The notes: generated by a model not told the origin, from the sequence alone. A stretch of DNA of 64,000 nt from Niallia taxi (GCF_032818155.1 NZ_CP102590.1:186001-250000); one strand, 5' to 3'. Counted from the first letter of the stretch, positions 44,198-53,976 are shown. A program made the numbers and translations.

Positions 44198-44956
44198 TTG
44201 CAGATAAATAAGGAAAAAGTAAAAACATCAAAAGGAGTCGTAGAGTATTCAGTTTGTGGGAGTGGAGAACCAAATATTATCTTAATTAACGGTGGTTCAG
44301 GTCCTATTGAAGGTTGGATGAAGGTGTTAGAAGATGTTTCTAAATTGTCTTCCGTGTTTTGTTATAATCGGTTAGGTGTAGGAGGCAGTGACAAACCGCA
44401 AGAAAATCAAGATGGAATAACGATTATAGAGACCTTGCGTGAAACACTTTCATTAATTTCCATAGATCCGCCATATGTGATTGTTGGTCACTCGCTTGGT
44501 GGTTTATATGCTAATCTTTTTGCTCGGCTTTATCCTGATGAAGTAGCTGCGATTGTTTTTTTAGAGGCAAGCCATCCCGAGGATATGAAACTGGATGAGT
44601 ATCAAGGCAAAATAATTAAAACAATTAATAAATTGCTGTCCATATTCGATTCATTATCACAACATAAAAAACTCGGCGAAGTACATTTTGTGAAAGAGAC
44701 AATTAACCAAATCAATCTTCATGAAACTTTTCCAGACATTCCTTTATATGCAATTACAGGAACTAAGGAAAATTGGTTTATGCCTAAAGAAGCTTTAACG
44801 ATTAGACGAAAAAATCAACTGGATCTACTTTCTTTAACAAGTTATAGTAAACAAACATTAGCAGATAACAGCGGGCATTTTCCTCAGTTAACAGACCCAA
44901 ATATAGTCATTGAGATTATCAATAATGCAGTCCAAAAGATAAAAGAGAATTATTAA
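44198..44956 (+). CDS. Alpha/beta hydrolase
   Basis: 252 residues. The nucleophile elbow is GHSLGG (near residue 100), the oxyanion region is ILINGGSGPIEGW, and the catalytic His is in NSGHFPQL near the C terminus. There is no signal peptide. The substrate cannot be inferred. It starts at TTG 44198, with GGTGGAGGAG upstream. It is a stand-alone gene. Confidence 0.87.
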   Translation: MQINKEKVKTSKGVVEYSVCGSGEPNIILINGGSGPIEGWMKVLEDVSKLSSVFCYNRLGVGGSDKPQENQDGITIIETLRETLSLISIDPPYVIVGHSLGGLYANLFARLYPDEVAAIVFLEASHPEDMKLDEYQGKIIKTINKLLSIFDSLSQHKKLGEVHFVKETINQINLHETFPDIPLYAITGTKENWFMPKEALTIRRKNQLDLLSLTSYSKQTLADNSGHFPQLTDPNIVIEIINNAVQKIKENY

Positions 44957-45054
44957 AACGAAAATATTGCGCTTACAAGCCTTTTTTGCTACTATAATTT
45001 CATAGCTAATGATTTTGAAAATTCATTTTTACTAAATAAACAGGCAGGTGCAGT

Positions 45055-45891
45055 ATGCAAAAAATCATATTTTTGGATATAGACGGAACACTAGTTAATG
45101 ATCATGGAATAATACCAGATTCAGCAAAATTAGCAGTACGTTTAGCAAGGGAAAAAGGTCATTTAGTTTATATATGTACAGGTCGTTCTAAAGCAGAGCT
45201 CTTTCCTGAAATATTGGAGGTCGGCTTTGACGGGATTATCGGGGCAGCTGGCGGTTATATTGAAATAGATCAAGAGGTTTTGCTGCATGAAAAGGTAGCT
45301 ACAGAAGATGTGCGACATATTGTAGCATATTTTGATAACCATGGAGTAGATTTTTATTTAGAATCCAATGGCGGATTATTCGCAAGTAAGAATTGTAAAG
45401 CGCATATCCAAAACATTATTAATAGATTTCTTGATGAAAACCCTCATGCAAAGGAAGAAGTGGAGAAAGGTATACAGCCCTTTCATGATTGCTTGATTGA
45501 AGGTGAAGATTTGATCAGAGAAGATATAAATAAAATTTCCTTTTTAGGTTCAGACTTGCCAATTGCTGAAATCAGTAAAGAATTCTCTGCTAAATTTAAT
45601 GTTATTTCAAGCACTGTTCCTATCTTCGGTGAAAACAGCGGAGAATTATCTGTTCCAGGCATTCATAAAGCAACAGCTATTGAAAAGCTTCTAAATCATT
45701 TGCAACTGGATAAGCAACATAGTTTTGGTTATGGTGATGGGTTAAATGATTTAGAAATGCTTGAATATGTCCAATATGGGATTGCAATGGGAAATGCAAA
45801 GGAACCCGTTAAGCTTGCTGCAGATGATATAACAGATACCCATGACGAGCACGGTATTTATAACAGCTTTAAGAAATACGGTTTACTTTAA
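45055..45891 (+). CDS. HAD-superfamily Cof-type phosphatase
   Basis: 278 residues. Motif I is FLDIDGTL, motif II is CTGRS, and motif IV is GDGLNDLEML. A C2B-type cap lies between motifs II and IV. Cof-type HADs dephosphorylate sugar phosphates and flavin or vitamin precursors. The exact substrate is unknown. GGCAGGTG precedes ATG 45055, and a strong terminator follows. Confidence 0.9.
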   Translation: MQKIIFLDIDGTLVNDHGIIPDSAKLAVRLAREKGHLVYICTGRSKAELFPEILEVGFDGIIGAAGGYIEIDQEVLLHEKVATEDVRHIVAYFDNHGVDFYLESNGGLFASKNCKAHIQNIINRFLDENPHAKEEVEKGIQPFHDCLIEGEDLIREDINKISFLGSDLPIAEISKEFSAKFNVISSTVPIFGENSGELSVPGIHKATAIEKLLNHLQLDKQHSFGYGDGLNDLEMLEYVQYGIAMGNAKEPVKLAADDITDTHDEHGIYNSFKKYGLL

Positions 45892-45936
45892 AAAAACATG
45901 CGGAAAAGCAAGCTTTGCCTTTCCGCATGTTTTTTT
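45891..45936. terminator. Bidirectional terminator
   Basis: AAACATGCGGAAA pairs with TTTCCGCATGTTT, flanked by A and T runs, between convergent genes. Confidence 0.9.
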
Positions 45937-46408
45937 ATCCTTCTTTTTTAAAACGGTCACTCAAACTGCCATAAAGTAGCTGGGAGCCATACAATACAAA
46001 CGTTTTTATTAGGAAAATGACAGACAGTTGAACTTTAGTTAGTCTGACTAAAGTTACATAACCGATTTTTTTAAGTAAATCCATCCCAACAAATGTAAAC
46101 AGGGAGTCCACAACAAGATTAACTAAAAGGTATAGATTGAACTTACCAAAGGTATATTTTAAAATCCAGATGGAACCAATAAGAAATGGACCGATAATTA
46201 AAGGCAGTTCTGCTAATACATTCGGCCTTACATTATAAGGAAACCACCACCATTTTCTTTTTTCAGCCAATCTTCCTTCAAGAACAAGATATGTGCTCAT
46301 CGTAAGTGCTGCAAAAAAATACTTCTTAAATGCCTTTTTTCCGATTAAAGGGATGGACAGCCACGGCAAAACAGTCATGAGAATTATTAACCAATTATTT
46401 TTTTTCAT
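45935..46408 (-). CDS. Multi-pass membrane protein of unknown function
   Basis: 157 residues with four hydrophobic segments: WLIILMTVLPWLSIPLIG, YFFAALTMSTYLVLEG, LAELPLIIGPFLIGSIWIL and LYLLVNLVVDSLFTFVG. An amphipathic C-terminal region follows. KRKWWWFPYNVRPNVLAELPLI is a striking loop. No family was recognised, although the plan resembles the CBO0543-type proteins at 18.4-19.6 kb. It is convergent to the HAD gene. Confidence 0.65.
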   Translation of the reverse strand: MKKNNWLIILMTVLPWLSIPLIGKKAFKKYFFAALTMSTYLVLEGRLAEKRKWWWFPYNVRPNVLAELPLIIGPFLIGSIWILKYTFGKFNLYLLVNLVVDSLFTFVGMDLLKKIGYVTLVRLTKVQLSVIFLIKTFVLYGSQLLYGSLSDRFKKEG

Positions 46409-46547
46409 TCATATCAATTCCTTAAATAGATGTCTTTTTACTTTTTACTGTTTTCGTTTTCTTATACGGTTCATTCACATAAAAAAGCAATAAATGTCAA
46501 AAAAACATCTTTTTATTTTGCTATCTTATAGATAGGAGGTAGGAAGT

Positions 46548-47429
46548 ATGACTTACAGTGACGTAATTCGCCAATCAATTGAATTTATCGAGAAAAACAT
46601 TCACGATGAACTACAGCTCGATATGCTTGCCAGAAAAGCAGGCTTTTCAAAGTTTCATTACCATCGGATATTTCTAAAGGAGGTTGGGGTTTCCGCTTCT
46701 GAATATGTTCGATACCGCAGACTTGCATTTGCTGCAAACATGCTTCTGTATACAGATGAAAAAATAATCGATATTGCGTTTTACCTACGTTTCGAAGCAC
46801 AGGAATCCTTCAGCCGCTCCTTTAAAAAATATTATCATCTGCCACCAGGACAATATCGAAAAATCATGACTAAGTTAACAAGACAAAGGGAGGAAACCGA
46901 CATGAAAAATAATCAATTATTAAAAGGCTGGCATTTAAGTGGCACAAGTCCTGCTCAATATGAGATAGGGATTGATCGAGAAATTGTTCACAAAGGAAAG
47001 GCATCAGGATTTCTAAAAACTATTACTACGACACCCTCCCATGAATTTGGAACAATGATGCAGCAATTCAAGGCAGAAAAACATGCTGGTAAAAGGTTAA
47101 AGCTATCAGGTTTTATTAAAACAAAACAGGTAGATGTTTCTTGTGGTTTTTGGATGAGAGTCGATGACAATTTTGGTGATGTATTGCAATTTGATAATAT
47201 GAGCAACCGTCCTATTACAGGTGACACAGAGTGGAATCATTATGCCATCGTTTTAGATATACCGAAAAATAGTGCAGTCATTGCCTTTGGCGTTTTGCTT
47301 TCAGGCAGCGGTCAAGTCTGGTTAGATGAATTGCGTTTTGAGGAGGTAGACGAACAAACACCAACAACAAATATTGATTTTCTTGAGGAGCTATTAGAAG
47401 AGCCAGTAAACCTATCATTTGAGGAATGA
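46548..47429 (+). CDS. AraC-family regulator with a C-terminal beta-sandwich-like domain
   Basis: 293 residues. The N-terminal 105 residues hold both AraC helix-turn-helix motifs (LARKAGFSKFHYHRIFLKEVG and IIDIAFYLRFEAQESFSRSFKKYYHLPPGQYR). The second part (about 125-265) has alternating strands (GWHLSGTSPAQYEIG, GKRLKLSGFIKTKQVD, CGFWMRVDD, SGQVWLDELRFEEV). These look like a carbohydrate-binding-type beta sandwich, as seen in some Bacillus AraC proteins. Target and ligand are unknown. AGGAGG precedes the ATG. Confidence 0.83.
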   Translation: MTYSDVIRQSIEFIEKNIHDELQLDMLARKAGFSKFHYHRIFLKEVGVSASEYVRYRRLAFAANMLLYTDEKIIDIAFYLRFEAQESFSRSFKKYYHLPPGQYRKIMTKLTRQREETDMKNNQLLKGWHLSGTSPAQYEIGIDREIVHKGKASGFLKTITTTPSHEFGTMMQQFKAEKHAGKRLKLSGFIKTKQVDVSCGFWMRVDDNFGDVLQFDNMSNRPITGDTEWNHYAIVLDIPKNSAVIAFGVLLSGSGQVWLDELRFEEVDEQTPTTNIDFLEELLEEPVNLSFEE

Positions 47430-47642
47430 GCAAGTTTATACAAGTAAATGGTTAATTTCAAAAAATGACCATATGTAAAATTATTTATCACCTCTCAAAA
47501 TTTTAGGAGCACTGGTTTATTCCTTTTCCGAGGCCGTTTATACATAAAAATGTATAAAATAACATTTAATTATTGGCCTTTTATTTTATGTAGAAGCCTT
47601 TGTTAACTTATAAGGAACCAGCCGTAAAGCCTATAATAAATC

Positions 47643-47688
47643 GCCTGCAGAATATGTCGTCATCTGACAATATTCTGCAGGTTTTTTA
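47643..47688 (+). terminator. Strong intrinsic terminator about 210 bases after the AraC gene
   Basis: CCTGCAGAATAT pairs perfectly with ATATTCTGCAGG around a 14-base loop, then T residues. It may end a long 3' UTR of the AraC gene or a separate small RNA in 47430-47690. Confidence 0.85.
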
Positions 47689-47862
47689 TTGTCGAAAAAG
47701 CGCACCAGCTATATTCATCTGCTCTATCTTTCGAGAAAAAAATACATAAATATACAATGTTTTCAAAATCTATACGTTTATTATCATAAAATTCACACTG
47801 GATTTACAATTAATCATTAAACTTACGTTGAAAGTTAAATATGGAGAGAGAGGGAAAGAAAT

Positions 47863-50043
47863 TTGTCGAATAAAAGAGTGCAGAAAAAGAATAAAAAAAA
47901 TCAAAAGTCTACAATCCCAATTTTACTATTAACAACATTATTAACTACACAAGGTGCATATACAGCTTCAGCAGCAGATAATTCTGCCATTGAACCAAAA
48001 CCAGGAGCTTACGGTTATTATGTTGATGTATATGGCAGTAATGAAAGTTCAAATATGACCCCCGAAACAAACTCCTCTATCGGTGTGCTCTCCAAATTTT
48101 TAGACATTTGGCAGCCAGGAGATTCTTGGGATAACGGTAAAGTTTTAAATGAGAGTGTACATAATCATAATATAAATACATCTATCGCTATCACGAAAAA
48201 TCGCACAGAAGCAGAAGCGAAGGACGCATACCTTAGTGACCGCCGCAATCAGAACTACAGTGTAATAACAGGTCTTGGTCCTTATGCTGATAATTTTAAG
48301 ACTGGTGCCAATGCTGGAACAACGATTCCAGATGAGATTCCTCAAGATGCGACAAGTGTTAAATATGAGGATGGCGGAAACAGTAACGGCAATTGGGCAG
48401 AAACTAATTCCAGTCTCGGAAATATGGTGAATCTAATTAATACTATCCGCTGGACAGGAGCTTCAACCTCGTCTGCAAAAGCTTATTACAGCTATAAACG
48501 TCCATTCCGTTGGAGTGAGGATGTAAGCATGCTGCCAACGCTTGTTCCAGCGAAAAAGGATGACCCTTCAAGCGACGGAGGCTTCCCAAGCGGACATACG
48601 AATGCTGCTTATTTAGCATCATACGGACTTGCTTACGCAGTGCCAGAACGCTTTGAAGAAATGATGACAAGAGCATCAGAGCTTGGAAACAGCCGTATTG
48701 TTGCGGGAATGCATTCACCACTTGATGTCATTGGCGGCAGAGTAATGGCGACAGCTGTTGCTGCAGCAGCATTGAATGATCCAGCAAATAAAGCGGTGAA
48801 GGATGCTGCCTTTAAGGAAGCGCATGAAGTACTGCTGACACAGGATGCCACTTCTTATGATGCATACAGTGATTACGAAACAAATAAACAAAACTATACA
48901 AAACGTCTTACATACGGGTTCCAACAAATTGGCGACACAACAAAACCGATGGTCGTGCCAAAAGGTGCAGAAGTATTGCTTGAAACACGTTTTCCTTATT
49001 TAGATGACATGCAACGCCGCTGGGTGCTGTATACAACAGGCTTGCCATCTGGATATCCTGTTTTAGATGACACAGAAGGCTGGGGCCGCTTAAATCTATT
49101 TGCAGCTGCAGGCGGATATGAGGATTTTGAAACAGATGTAAATGTAACAATGGATAGCTCACTTGGAGGCTTTAATGCCGCTGATAGCTGGAAAAACGAT
49201 ATCGCAGGTTCAGGTAAGCTGACGAAGGATGGAACTGGTGTGTTAACACTTACTGGTGATAACACATACACTGGTGGCACAGTTATTGAGGAAGGTTCCC
49301 TAATTGCAAGTTCAAGCACTGCGTTTGGTTCAGGTGATGTCATTAATAATGGCGGAACAGTTAATGAAAATGTATCGAGCGGTCTGATAATCGAACAAGA
49401 CTTTATCCAAACGGATGCTGGAACACTTGAACTTCATATTGGCAGCAAGGAAGAAGTGTTAAATATTGATGGAGAAGCTACATTCGGCGGTACCTTAAAG
49501 CTTGATTTTACGGATGGTTATGTACCTGCAGAGGATGCAACTATCATCAGCTACAGCTCATTGACGAATGACAGCAAATTTACCGAAGTCGAAATAACAG
49601 GATTACCGGAAAACTATCAAGTAGCATATGCAGATAATGCAGTCCATATTGTATCAACGGATCAAGAAGAAACAGATAACAATAACCCTGAAAATCCATC
49701 GAATCCAGATGAACCAGTTGATAACGAAGAAGAGAACAATACAGACAATCCAACACCAGTAAACCCAGATGATAATACGAACGAAGAAACTACAAATAAT
49801 GAAAACACAAACCAAGATAACAATAATGCTGGAAATGATAAGTATGAAGAAAATACTGCTGAAACAGGAAGCAAGAGTGAAAATGTAAGCACTGGTAGTA
49901 AAACAGCGGACACAGATTCAGTGAAAAATCCGCACACTGGTGATGATACAAACATCTTTTTATATGTAGGTACATTACTAGCATCAGCAGCAGCTGCTGC
50001 CATCGTATTCTGGAAAAGAAAGCTGAAAAAAGCAGACCAATAA
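47863..50043 (+). CDS. Secreted class A acid phosphatase (PAP2) with autotransporter-type repeat and sortase signal
   Basis: 726 residues. A signal peptide (about 1-38) ends ASAADN. The PAP2/acid phosphatase site is complete: K-x6-RP (KAYYSYKRP near 206), PSGHT (near 242) and SRIVAGMHSPLDV (near 276). Around 448-500 is an autotransporter-associated beta-strand repeat (GKLTKDGTGVLTLTGDNTYTGG). A Pro/Asn/Asp-rich wall spacer then leads to NPHTG (near 688), a hydrophobic helix and a basic tail: a sortase-type anchor. It begins at TTG 47863 with a purine-rich site upstream. The adjacent class B sortase is its probable anchoring enzyme. Its likely role is releasing phosphate from organic esters at the cell surface. 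Confidence 0.88.
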   Translation: MSNKRVQKKNKKNQKSTIPILLLTTLLTTQGAYTASAADNSAIEPKPGAYGYYVDVYGSNESSNMTPETNSSIGVLSKFLDIWQPGDSWDNGKVLNESVHNHNINTSIAITKNRTEAEAKDAYLSDRRNQNYSVITGLGPYADNFKTGANAGTTIPDEIPQDATSVKYEDGGNSNGNWAETNSSLGNMVNLINTIRWTGASTSSAKAYYSYKRPFRWSEDVSMLPTLVPAKKDDPSSDGGFPSGHTNAAYLASYGLAYAVPERFEEMMTRASELGNSRIVAGMHSPLDVIGGRVMATAVAAAALNDPANKAVKDAAFKEAHEVLLTQDATSYDAYSDYETNKQNYTKRLTYGFQQIGDTTKPMVVPKGAEVLLETRFPYLDDMQRRWVLYTTGLPSGYPVLDDTEGWGRLNLFAAAGGYEDFETDVNVTMDSSLGGFNAADSWKNDIAGSGKLTKDGTGVLTLTGDNTYTGGTVIEEGSLIASSSTAFGSGDVINNGGTVNENVSSGLIIEQDFIQTDAGTLELHIGSKEEVLNIDGEATFGGTLKLDFTDGYVPAEDATIISYSSLTNDSKFTEVEITGLPENYQVAYADNAVHIVSTDQEETDNNNPENPSNPDEPVDNEEENNTDNPTPVNPDDNTNEETTNNENTNQDNNNAGNDKYEENTAETGSKSENVSTGSKTADTDSVKNPHTGDDTNIFLYVGTLLASAAAAAIVFWKRKLKKADQ

Positions 50044-50118
50044 TTCATCAATCAAGCTCCCCTAAGGCCTTGGCTAAAGAGGAGCATCTTTTATTTCAAG
50101 ATATAAGGCGGGGTGAAC

Positions 50119-50877
50119 GTGACAACAACTATACAGCGAAAAAAATTCAACTGGATCCAAGCATTAATCCTGTTTATTTCACTTGGCATATTCGTTTTTA
50201 GTCTATTAAAAATTGGCGATATTGTGTACGGTTATGCGAAAAACGACCAAATTATGAAGGATATTCAAGCAGTTTATCATGAAGAGGCAAAAGCAAATGA
50301 CCAAGCTTCAGTTACACCGCTCCAAAGTCTAACAGACATAAATCAAGATATTGTTGGCTGGCTGACAATTGCTGATACAAAAATTGATTATCCGATCCTT
50401 CAGACCACCAATAACGATTACTACTTAACACATAACTACAAAAACGAAGTGTCAAAGGAAGGCAGTATTTTTATGGACTATCGAAACAGTGCAGACATCA
50501 CAGAAAAACAAACGATTCTTTATGGTCATGAAATGAAAAATGGCTCTATGTTTGGAGAACTCAAGAAGTTTTTAGACTTAGATTTCATATCCCAGCATAA
50601 GAGTTTTTCCTATCAAACAAATGCTGCCAGTTACGAGGTGGAAATATTTTCTGTGTATGCAACAACTACAAGCTTTGATTATTTAAAGACAGAGTTCTCA
50701 AGTGAAGCTGACTACAAAGAATATTTACAAACTATTTCAGATAAATCTATTTATGACTTAAATATGCCGATAAGTGAACAAGACCAAATCATTACATTAT
50801 CAACATGCAGTAACCTTTCAAATCCAAAGGATGGCAGACTTGTAGTGCATGGAAAACTTAAAAAAATCCCGTCATAA
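50119..50877 (+). CDS. Class B sortase
   Basis: 252 residues with an N-terminal signal anchor (WIQALILFISLGIFVFSLL). The catalytic triad is visible: His near 137 (LYGHEM), Cys near 230 (TLSTCS) and Arg near 240 (DGRLVVHG). IDYPILQTTNNDYYLTHNY and GSIFMDYRN are class B features. Class B enzymes cut NPxTN-like signals, which fits the NPHTG of the neighbour 75 bases upstream. GTG 50119 is preferred over GTG 50113 for spacing from AAGGCGGGG. Confidence 0.9.
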   Translation: MTTTIQRKKFNWIQALILFISLGIFVFSLLKIGDIVYGYAKNDQIMKDIQAVYHEEAKANDQASVTPLQSLTDINQDIVGWLTIADTKIDYPILQTTNNDYYLTHNYKNEVSKEGSIFMDYRNSADITEKQTILYGHEMKNGSMFGELKKFLDLDFISQHKSFSYQTNAASYEVEIFSVYATTTSFDYLKTEFSSEADYKEYLQTISDKSIYDLNMPISEQDQIITLSTCSNLSNPKDGRLVVHGKLKKIPS

Positions 50878-50955
50878 TGGATAGTGAAATAAAGGAAATT
50901 CGCCTTTTGCGCAGAAACATTAGATATAGCGAAATAACAAAAAGTCTTTAACAGG

Positions 50956-51831
50956 GTGATAAAAATAGAAAAACTAATGATGCAAAAATGGATGGATTTC
51001 TCCTCGAACATGAATTATGTTGATGGTCAAATAACAAATGACGGAACATTAGTGTTGATAGAAACGGAATTACAGGAACTCGAATATATACAGTGGCCTG
51101 TTCCTAAAAGAAATTGGACAATTAGAATGATAAAGGAGGATAGGGACGAAGCCATAGAATTAAAGAATGTTCCGCTCACACCGTCAATGGTTGATTTTTT
51201 TTCCGATGGTACTATTTTAATTGTACAATCTCGATGTAAAGGTGATGGAAAAAATCTTGGGCGAAATGCCAGACGGTATAATCCAAATGGACAATTAATC
51301 AGTGCATTTACACTTGGTGATGGTATCAATGACGTGCAAATTGATGAGACAGACACTATTTGGGTCGGTTATTTCGATGAAGGTGTATTTGGAGATTATA
51401 CTTATGGTGAACCAATGGGCAGTGATGGTTTAGTTGCTTATTCAATCGAAGGACAAAGGCTTTGGGGCGCAGGTCAATATGAGATTGCTGATTGTTATGC
51501 ACTAAATGTGGTACATTCAAAGGAAGTATATTTTTACTACTACGATGATTTTCATCTTGTTCAGCTTAATGATCAACAAGAAGTAGCACGGTTTCTGGTA
51601 GAAGGTGATGATACCTTTCAACAATTTATCTTCGATCAACAAAGCTTAATTGTTCAAGTGGATAGCTACACAATAATGCGCTATAAAATAAGAAATCGTA
51701 CGATTACTCCAGTTGATAATCTGTACCTTATTGATGAACACGGAAAGCGAATAAGTGGGCAGGTTTTCATGCGGGGCAAGTATCTTTATGCTTTTGGCAA
51801 AAACGGATTATATAAAAAAATCTTTTCGTGA
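50956..51831 (+). CDS. Uncharacterised beta-propeller-like protein, 291 residues
   Basis: The middle of the protein shows repeated strand-turn units (FFSDGTILIVQSRCKGDGKN, NGQLISAFTLGDGINDVQIDETDTIWVGYFDEG, EVYFYYYDDFHLVQLNDQQEV), typical of a WD/NHL-type propeller. There is no signal peptide or catalytic motif. The start is unclear: GTG 50956 is the longest, and ATG 50977 lacks a close ribosome binding site. Proteins of this look are found in Bacillaceae with no known role. Confidence 0.65.
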   Translation: MIKIEKLMMQKWMDFSSNMNYVDGQITNDGTLVLIETELQELEYIQWPVPKRNWTIRMIKEDRDEAIELKNVPLTPSMVDFFSDGTILIVQSRCKGDGKNLGRNARRYNPNGQLISAFTLGDGINDVQIDETDTIWVGYFDEGVFGDYTYGEPMGSDGLVAYSIEGQRLWGAGQYEIADCYALNVVHSKEVYFYYYDDFHLVQLNDQQEVARFLVEGDDTFQQFIFDQQSLIVQVDSYTIMRYKIRNRTITPVDNLYLIDEHGKRISGQVFMRGKYLYAFGKNGLYKKIFS

Positions 51832-51857
51832 GAAATCACTTTCGGATATAAAAAGGC

Positions 51858-51886
51858 GGGGCTCAACCATTAGGCTGAGTCCTTTA
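51858..51886. terminator. Weak hairpin terminator between convergent genes
   Basis: GGGCTCA can pair with TGAGTCC around about 10 bases, between the propeller gene and the convergent GNAT gene. Only a short T stretch follows. Confidence 0.4.
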
Positions 51887-52717
51887 ATTAGTTAGGTGAT
51901 AGTCATAATAATCTTGAGAGTGGTAGCTTCTAAAACCACAAGCTTCATAAAGCCTAAGGGCATGATGATTTTTGGTCTCTACCTCAAGATAAATAGATAG
52001 ACCTTTCTGATTCATGTTGTTTACAATGCAGGATAAAGCTTTTCTACCAATACCGTTTCCTTGAAGTGCTGGAAAGATCGCAAACCCATAAATCCATGCT
52101 TCATTATTTGCTTCAGCCACTCTCATTTTCCCTGCCGTTTCCCCGTCTACTGTAATAATAAATCTTTGCTCTTGGCTGTTTTCTCTGAGTATTTCATTAT
52201 AATGCCGTGCTTCCTCTTCCTTAAAACCGAATGCTTGGATATCAAGCTGAACTTCCGCTTCAAAATCCTCAGTTGAAAGGGATGGCCTAATAATGACTGT
52301 AGGATCTACATTCATTTCTATTGCTTGCCACTTCATTTGATACTCTGTCATATAATACGTACAAGGTATGCTTTTAAGGAAGCTTTTTGCAGATGCAGAG
52401 TCAGCAGGTGCATTCAATAAAAGACTCTCGATATTGCGATCGTTTAAATCTTTAACACAAGCTTCAAATAGCATCGAAAAAACCCCTTTGCGGCGAAAGT
52501 CCGGATGAACCATGCCACAAATCTCTACTTTATTGCCAAATCCATAGCTGCCGAGAAATCCGACTAGCTGACCGTCTTCATAATGAAAATAATCCTCCTG
52601 AAAATCTCCTTTTCTGGATTCCAGCATATCGAAATTAAGCTTCAGCTCGTATTTTTCTTTGCTTTCACATATAGCTTTAAGGTCTTTTATTGCTAGTAAT
52701 TGTTCTTTTGTTAGCAT
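51884..52717 (-). CDS. Tandem-domain GNAT acetyltransferase
   Basis: 277 residues with two GNAT domains. The first spans about 30-125 (EICGMVHPDFRRKGVFSMLFEACV) and the second about 140-275 (AWIYGFAIFPALQGNGIGRKALSCIV, YLEVETKNHHALRLYEACGF). Both acetyl-CoA loops are present. The substrate is unknown. ATG 52717 is chosen over GTG 52729 because GAGGTG lies nine bases upstream. Confidence 0.87.
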   Translation of the reverse strand: MLTKEQLLAIKDLKAICESKEKYELKLNFDMLESRKGDFQEDYFHYEDGQLVGFLGSYGFGNKVEICGMVHPDFRRKGVFSMLFEACVKDLNDRNIESLLLNAPADSASAKSFLKSIPCTYYMTEYQMKWQAIEMNVDPTVIIRPSLSTEDFEAEVQLDIQAFGFKEEEARHYNEILRENSQEQRFIITVDGETAGKMRVAEANNEAWIYGFAIFPALQGNGIGRKALSCIVNNMNQKGLSIYLEVETKNHHALRLYEACGFRSYHSQDYYDYHLTN

Positions 52718-53037
52718 GATCTCAGGCACCTCACTTCTTATTTCTTACTATATAACTATCATACATGATTTTTACCGTATATTAGTTAACAATAAAAAAG
52801 CTTTTTCCATAAAATATATCAAATCATTCTTAGGTTCATCATCAACATGCTTAAAAGGTTATATAGCATCAACATCAAAGCTTGAAATGATCACTTGATT
52901 GTCTATCCTATTTTTCGAGGCTTTTTTTAATAATTAAAGACAAAAAAATGGAAAGCAAGTGAATAAAGTCTATTTGTAGGATGCAAACCATGTTTTGGTG
53001 TAAAATATGGTTAAAAAGCTGAATTGGAGTTATCTTC

Positions 53038-53589
53038 ATGGAAATAAAAACAGTTGCCAAATGGGACGAAGAGCTTTGGCAGGATGCTAATACCCTGTAC
53101 AATGAAGCATTTGGAGAAAAAGGGGCCAAGCCAGTTAAAATTATCAAAAACATGCTGGCAAAAGGCATAGCCGAGCTTCATGTCGGCTACAGTGACAAAA
53201 AACCAGTTGTCATGGCACTCACAGGGAAGCTAATAAATGACAAGGTAATGCTCATTGACTATTTGGCCGTATCAGAAACAGAGCGGAATCACGGTATTGG
53301 CAAACAATTTGTTGCATTAATGAGACAAAAGGCAATTGCAGAAGGATATGAAATGTTAATTATCGAAGCAGAGTCAGAAATGACACCAGACAATAAAAGG
53401 CGTATGGCCTTTTGGCAAACATGCGGTTTTCGGCTCACTGCGTATATCCATACATATATTTGGGTTCCGGAAACCTATCAGGCGATGTATCTTCCGTTAA
53501 CAGATAAAGTGACGGAGAAACAAGGGGAAGAGCTGTTCGTTTCTATTAATACATTTCACCGTTTATCTTTTAGTGAGGTTAAGAAATAA
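53038..53589 (+). CDS. GNAT-family acetyltransferase
   Basis: 183 residues. The core reads LIDYLAVSETERNHGIGKQFVALM (acetyl-CoA loop) and MAFWQTCGFRLTAYIHTYIW. TTGGAG lies about ten bases before ATG 53038. The substrate is unknown. It is divergent from the tandem GNAT gene and not clearly linked to it. Confidence 0.85.
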   Translation: MEIKTVAKWDEELWQDANTLYNEAFGEKGAKPVKIIKNMLAKGIAELHVGYSDKKPVVMALTGKLINDKVMLIDYLAVSETERNHGIGKQFVALMRQKAIAEGYEMLIIEAESEMTPDNKRRMAFWQTCGFRLTAYIHTYIWVPETYQAMYLPLTDKVTEKQGEELFVSINTFHRLSFSEVKK

Positions 53590-53709
53590 GACTGTTTGCG
53601 CAGGACAACTATGAAAAAATAGACAGACAGTTCTGAAATACGGATTTTCCAGCCTTAGAAAAAGACATGCACGTAAGGTGTCGCTATAATGGAATACGGA
53701 GGTGTTATC

Positions 53710-53976
53710 ATGACAGAGAATTCTATTACCATACGATTTGCGATACTACTTGGATTACTAGAGGGACGCGAGCCGATGCCAAAGGATGTTGGTATGGCGG
53801 TTTCCCCAGAAGAGTTTAATGCAGAGGTGCAAAGAATGGAGCACGAAGGCATTATTGATAATGTTAAATATGCAAAAGGTGCTCGCGATGAAGTGCTGGT
53901 CGTATTTCTTAAGGAAGCGGTAGTAACTCCCCGCGGCAATGCATACATAGATGAATTAATGAAACGTTATTCTTAA
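53710..53976 (+). CDS. YjcQ-family small winged-helix-like protein
   Basis: 88 residues: SITIRFAILLGLLEGREPMPKDVGMAVSPEEFNAEVQRMEHEGIIDNVKY... with TPRGNAYIDELM at the end. The layout resembles the YjcQ family, a small helix-turn-helix-like fold found in phage and chromosomal loci. ATG 53710 is chosen because GGAGGTG is close upstream; the longer frame has no such site. The function is unknown. Confidence 0.75.
   Translation: MTENSITIRFAILLGLLEGREPMPKDVGMAVSPEEFNAEVQRMEHEGIIDNVKYAKGARDEVLVVFLKEAVVTPRGNAYIDELMKRYS

Noticed and set aside
49662..50051. Minus-strand frames opposite the phosphatase gene tail
   Set aside because: They are shadows of the Asn/Asp/Thr-rich spacer and have no ribosome binding site.
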